Shown one piece after another: positions 55,377-59,914 of a DNA stretch of 59,914 bases. The notes under the pieces were generated by a model, which made no database searches, had not been told where the DNA came from, and saw nothing but the letters and a program-made list of their open reading frames with translations. The stretch lies in contig WPDH01000188.1 in NCBI GenBank assembly GCA_019137255.1, positions 1-59,914 on the forward strand, in the 5' to 3' direction. Position numbers and translations under genes: made by a program. This DNA is from Corinectria fuckeliana. Its lineage: Eukaryota > Ascomycota > Sordariomycetes > Hypocreales > Nectriaceae. The first letter of the stretch is position 1, and each line of letters begins with the position of its first letter.

Positions 55377-56120
55377 CGGATGAGCGACTCAGGGCTCGCG
55401 ACTCAAGGACGGAAATTTCTGGGAGAAGTCTATTCGTATGGTAAACATTGACGTCGGCCGCGGAGGGAGCATAGCCGGAGCGTCGGAAGCCTGTTACGTG
55501 CTCCATCATTACCCCAGAGATAAGCCCCCGGTGTAAACCGAGGGTTGTGTGGGGGGGAATGACGTTGGACTGTCGGTTCCTGGGTCAAGGTTATCGGCAA
55601 TCTGTATCTGTACATGTACCATCCATCGGCAAGAGGGTCGTGTTGTCAACTTATCCGACAAGTTGAGCTTGGGATATTTTGTATTCGGGATACAAAGGCA
55701 CTGAGCTTCACAGCTAATGCCTGTACAGGGGTTTGAGATGCTGTTTAAGGCATAGCATAGTCTACCCAGACAAGCCGTGCAGTATCCGAAGCATCGCCTG
55801 AACCAGCGTATGCTTGACTTTGACTGTTATCCAACCTGCCTGCCTAGGTGTGTAGATATATTGATTTATCTTTCTCGAAAAGCACCGACTCCTTTACATC
55901 CCGTCCATCCATTCCACGCTCACTTTCTCCATCCGCCATTGACAACACAGCGCCGGCTGAGGGAATTCAAAATGCCAAACACGCAGCACATGTACAAAAA
56001 AGAAGAAGAAGTATTATTGGTATCGTCAGAAATGCCCCGTCTTCTCATCTTCGCTGTCCACCGTCGTTCATCAGCCCAAAACTATCTTTCCTCGGCCGAT
56101 ACCACTTTGCGATGGCCCTC
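55377..56120. other. Intergenic region, no gene seen
   Basis: This holds the promoter of the Zn2Cys6 gene and the 3' end of the cysteine-rich membrane protein gene. A 129-codon frame at 55777-56166 has no recognisable content and overlaps the neighbouring gene end. Confidence 0.5.
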
Positions 56121-57294
56121 CTATGACTGCGGCGACCTTGAATCTAGCTCGACCGGCGGCCGATGATCCATCAACTCGGCGGGAGGTTGCGGCTGTTGCG
56201 GATGCATATATCCGCCGTATTGGTTCGGGGCGTTCGTCTGATAGTACCCTGGCTCCTGCTGCTGCTGCTGCTGGTACTTCAGCTGCTGTTCTTGGTAATA
56301 CTGAGGAATCGACGGTTGCGGCGGCGACTGATTGGCGGCCTCGTACTTGGCCTTCTTGTTGCGGCGGAAGAGCCAGAAGAGCACGCCGGCGATTCCAGCA
56401 ATCCCGGCTACGGCGGCGACTACGATGCCGCCGACGGCACCGCCGGATATTGTCGTCGACTTGTCGTCGGGAGCAGACGTCGCCGAGGCGGTCTGAGACT
56501 CAGGCCCGGTGGTCCGCGCCGCGTCGGATTCCGTAGACGTCGAGGCTTCGGAGGTTGTCGACGACGCCTCCTCGGTCGAGGTCGAGGACTCTTCCGCTGT
56601 CGTCGAGGACTTGCCGTTCGCCGCGGCGTCGGCGACGAGGAGATCGCCGCGGTTGATGTTGCACCGAACATATTCCGCGCTGCCCGCGACAGACTCGTCG
56701 CAGGTCGTCAGCTTGGGGCAGCACGCCTTGTCGGTGCCTTCTTTGAGGTTCGTACACGAGACGGAGCTGTCCTCGTCGCAGACCGACTTCTGGTCGACGT
56801 AGCACTTGTCGTCGTCGCCCCTGTTTACTCAGTCAGCGACAATTGCATCGCATCCCAGCCCTCCCCCCCGGGGCTTCGTGGCGACATACTTTCCGACGCA
56901 GCACCATCCCTTGCTGAGCCATTTCTCGCACGAAGGGTAATCCTGGAAATCGCGAGTGCCTGTCTCGCCGTGTTAGCCACCGACACACATGAACGCGGCG
57001 GGATTGACGGGGGGGGGGGGGGGGGGGTGNNCGGGGGGGGGGTGGGGGGGGGGGGGGGGGGGGGGGTGTCTAACAGCACAGGGTGAAGTCGGGGGCGCAG
57101 TTGGAGTTGTGCGCGTTGTCGCCAAAGGCATCCGAGCATGCGTCGCGCTTAGAGAGCATGCCCAGGTAGGAAAAGTCGTTCATGGCGACGTCGTAGGTGA
57201 AGCGTTTGTGGGCTGGGACGTAGGGGTCGTCGCTTGCGAGTGCCGGGCCCAGCAGTGCGAGAGCCGCGGCGATGAAGCTGGTCAGGAGGAGCAT
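56121..57294 (-). CDS. Cysteine-rich single-pass membrane protein (WSC/Mid2-like layout)
   Basis: Three exons (57294-57075, 56959-56890, 56820-56121) encode 329 residues. A signal peptide ends at about residue 20 (ALLGPALA). The lumenal part has many cysteines (DACSDAFGD, APDFTLCC, GWCCVGK, KACCPKLTTCDE), then a Ser/Thr-rich stalk. One membrane helix (about 221-248, AVGGIVVAAVAGIAGIAG) is followed by RRNKK and a Gln/Pro/Tyr-rich cytoplasmic tail ending VELDS. This resembles cell-wall sensors of the WSC/Mid2 type in layout, but the cysteine domain is not one I can name. Intron 1 contains the poly-G/NN assembly gap, so its length is unknown; its ends (GTTAGA, GAGACAG) join TGC cleanly. Confidence 0.82.
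57009..57066. other. Poly-G tract with NN assembly gap inside an intron
   Basis: Long G runs are broken by TGNNC at 57028-57032 (NN at 57030-57031) and a T at 57043. It falls within intron 1 of the cysteine-rich membrane protein gene. Confidence 0.85.
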
Positions 57295-58685
57295 GGTGTT
57301 TGTTGGGCGATAGCCAAGACAGCCAACTATTCAGCACACAGCAACAAGCAGATGAGGTTTGACAGCCACTCCCTGCTCAAGCGGTTTGACGCACAGCAGA
57401 CCGCGTGAATCAAGAACGCACCGAGAGGGACGAGAAGAAGAGCGAGGGAAGAAGAAAATCTGTCAGCCCAGGAGGGAAGCGAGGCAAGCAAGCCACAGAG
57501 CCCATCGGGGAACCATCTTGTAATACTCTGTATAACAAACCCACAGTTGGGGGCCGGACCTAATCTGTTCTAGTGACCTGGTCCGGTTTCAAGCTTAACC
57601 AGGAGAAGTCGAGGCCTTTGGGCTTGGAGAGCCAATGGAGAGAAGCGCGAGACGGGCCAGCGCATTGCACAAGCGCTGGGGCTTCTGCGTCCCTCACGTA
57701 GATGCGGATGCGGATGGCCCTAGGGAGCTAAATAGAGGAGGGGATATGGTGGAGGTTGTGATGTTGAAGCTGTGGCTGGCGGGAGGGACGTTGGAGAACA
57801 TGGCCAACGTTGTATCACAGGTACCTGCTTCGGATGCTATCTGTGCTCGTGCCACCATGAGTTTGTGAGTTTGTGATGCATGTACTTCGTGCGGATACCA
57901 ATACGAATACAAATACAAAGTGATATAGGTACCTACTTCTCCTAACCGCAGATCTAGAACCAGTAGGCCTACTAGTTAGTGCTCAGCTAAGCAGCGGGTA
58001 GCCGTGACACAGCCTTGAGAAGGAGGTCGGGTGCTTAATTAGCACCGCTCCTTGGCAGCAAATCACCAAATGCTGACCGCAGATGGACAATCAAACTAGG
58101 TCAGGCCAACCATGTTTTGGCTCCGATACAACGGAACCGTCGGGAATGCACATCTCGCAGTTCTTTTACATGTCTTCGCCCACAATGTCTACTAGGTAGG
58201 TAGGTAGGTAGGTAGTCTACTACGGCGTGTTGGTTCACGGAAAGCGGGAGCCGGGTAGGCCACGTAGGGCTGAAGCAGAGACCTAAGCAGGCGTGTGAAG
58301 CGAAGCAGGGTTTCAAAAGCCAACGTTTTATGCCCGCAGCCCCTAATCACACTGCGCCCCCTTCCAGATGCATGTTGAGGCGGGCTCTGTTCGTACATTA
58401 GTAACACGTGGTTTTCGTCAAGTCAGCTGGGAGGCAGGCCAAGCCAAACGTAGAAGTTGACCAGTTCAGTCGAAACGGCCTAGTAAGTCGAGAGGCTCAC
58501 GAGAAAAGTCTCTTGTTTGTCTGCCACATGCCGGGCGAGAGGGCACAAGGTCTTTTTCCTTGGGCGTCAAGGCGCTGTTTGTGGTAGGTAGATAGGTAGG
58601 TAGGGCTGAGGCTCATCCTGGAGATGCAGAGGAATATAATAAGACCGGGATTGTACGGAAGGCCATAGGGCCCGGTGTCTCACAT
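57295..58685. other. Intergenic region, no gene seen
   Basis: This is 1.4 kb with short frames and two TAGG-type tandem repeats (58193-58215 and about 58583-58601). It leads into the right AT-rich block. Confidence 0.55.
58193..58215. repeat. TAGG tetranucleotide repeat
   Basis: About five and a half tandem copies of TAGG; a shorter, imperfect TAGG/TAGA run recurs near 58583-58601. Confidence 0.85.
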
Positions 58686-59914
58686 CAACTTTTTTTAGAA
58701 ATTTCGCTAGAGTCATCTTATACTGTGCGCTTATATGACCTTATACGCCCTTATATGACCTTATTTTACGCATATTAATTAATCCCTAAATGTTTTTAAG
58801 TTTTTTTTCACTAGAGTTACTTAATATAATATGCCCTTATATAATCTTATTATATATATTTACTAAGATCTTAAGATTAGAGGTATATAACCTTAGGTTA
58901 TATACCTAGCTATAGCTTAAAAAAACCTCTTACTATAACTTAATTTTTCCTTTTCTTTTCTTTAATATTATATTCTTAGGTATAAATACCCCCCCCTTTT
59001 AATTAGATTTATACTGTTATATTACCTTTTTAATTACTATTCTTTTATGTGTAGTTTTATATAGCTAAGGGCTATATTTTAATACCTATTTTGCCTATTT
59101 TAGCCTACTTTTAATAACCTTTAATTTCTTATATATCTGTATATAATAATAAGCTAACCTTTATTCTAGTAGGAAGTATTATCCTATACTTACCCTCCTC
59201 TCCCCCTCCTTACTGCTAATTATTTACAAAAATATACCTTTCTGTGTGATTATATTCTTATATATAATATTATATAATAAAATACCTCTTATATAAAAAG
59301 GTATTACTAAAAAAAAGAAGACTATTATTTAAATACTAGTTACCCTACCCTCTGCCCCTCTCTTCTTACTACCCCCTAATATAATAAATAATAATATTAT
59401 AATAGGTATTAAGCTTAGTGATAAATACCTTTAGTACCTTCCTAAAAAGATACTTAGTATAACTACTTATAAGTTTATATTTAATATTAAATAGCCTATT
59501 ATAAACCTAGACTTAACTATTTAGGCTTTTATAAAGGGTTTAGCTAGAGCTAGCACTAAAGGTCTTATAGTAATTAAAATAACTAAGGTTAGTGCCTTTT
59601 TTGCTTATTTATTTAAGTATATAATCTTATACTTACTTATATTAGGACTCTTATAAGCTTAAGATCTATAATAAGATTATAGCTAATCTAAAGATAATAC
59701 TATATACTATTAACTTATATAGCACCTAGAATTATAATATTATGCTTTATTATCTTTATAGTGTTAAATATAATACTATAAAGTTATATAATAAATATAA
59801 ACAGAATAATAGTACTCTTATTAGGTATATTATTACTTATAATACTTACTTATATGCTAATTATCACTAGAACCACTCTAATATCTCTTACTCTTTTAGT
59901 AAGTTTTCTTATAC
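58686..59914. other. AT-rich, RIP-like block (right end)
   Basis: From about 58686 the sequence turns almost wholly A and T with dense TpA, continuing to the window end. No frame or element is readable. A 12-bp TTATATGACC/TTATACGCCC repeat marks its left edge (about 58729-58765). It mirrors the block at the left end. Confidence 0.75.

Noticed and set aside
55228..55509. 93-codon frame overlapping the first exon of the Zn2Cys6 gene
   Set aside because: It runs through the first intron of the regulator; the spliced zinc cluster is the better reading.

Overview
This window reads as nuclear DNA of a filamentous ascomycete, most likely a Sordariomycete. Genes carry short introns (about 48-107 bp) with GT...AG ends and CTNAC-type branch sites. 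The gene families are typically fungal: Zn2Cys6 regulator, rhodopsin/PTH11-like membrane protein, velvet-like protein, DAL5-type permeases, ACR3, and an S8 protease with a PA domain. Both ends are extremely AT-rich with very frequent TpA, as expected after repeat-induced point mutation (RIP). Gene density is low, with several 2-4 kb stretches where I see no gene.

Layout. 1-836: AT-rich block, adjoined by a readable gene tail without a start (837-1225). 1350-2720 (-): ACR3 arsenite transporter. 6029-8828 (+): secreted subtilisin-like protease. 9057-9759: a compact LTR-type element with three 86-bp terminal repeats, inserted just upstream of arginyl-tRNA synthetase (9927-12250, +). 13535-15076 (-): DAL5-type permease. 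19144-20451 (+): rhodopsin/PTH11-like membrane protein. 22199-25830 (+): a 1191-residue protein joining a HeLo-like helical region, a kinase-like domain and a trypsin-like protease. 26012-27003 (-): a CCDC25 orthologue whose reading frame needs a one-nucleotide exon. 30630-31254 (-): small velvet-like protein. 33879-35357 (+): GH1 beta-glucosidase. 35967-37526 (+): DHA1-type MFS transporter. 38327-40352 (-): an unknown MGSCC protein followed by a run of intron-like modules. 43332-44921 (-): bestrophin-like channel.

The interval 48635-55376 looks like a small catabolic cluster. A DAL5-type permease and an amidohydrolase are transcribed divergently from a shared 533-bp region, and a Zn2Cys6 regulator converges on the amidohydrolase. 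56121-57294 (-) is a cysteine-rich single-pass membrane protein. The right end is AT-rich again from about 58686.

Exon boundaries were derived by hand from splice signals. For every spliced model proposed here, exon lengths sum to a multiple of three. Strongest leads: the one-nucleotide exon (26772), the HeLo-like/pseudokinase/trypsin fusion, the repeated exon-intron modules at 38.3-39.4 kb, and the tandem three-LTR element with an intact target-site duplication.
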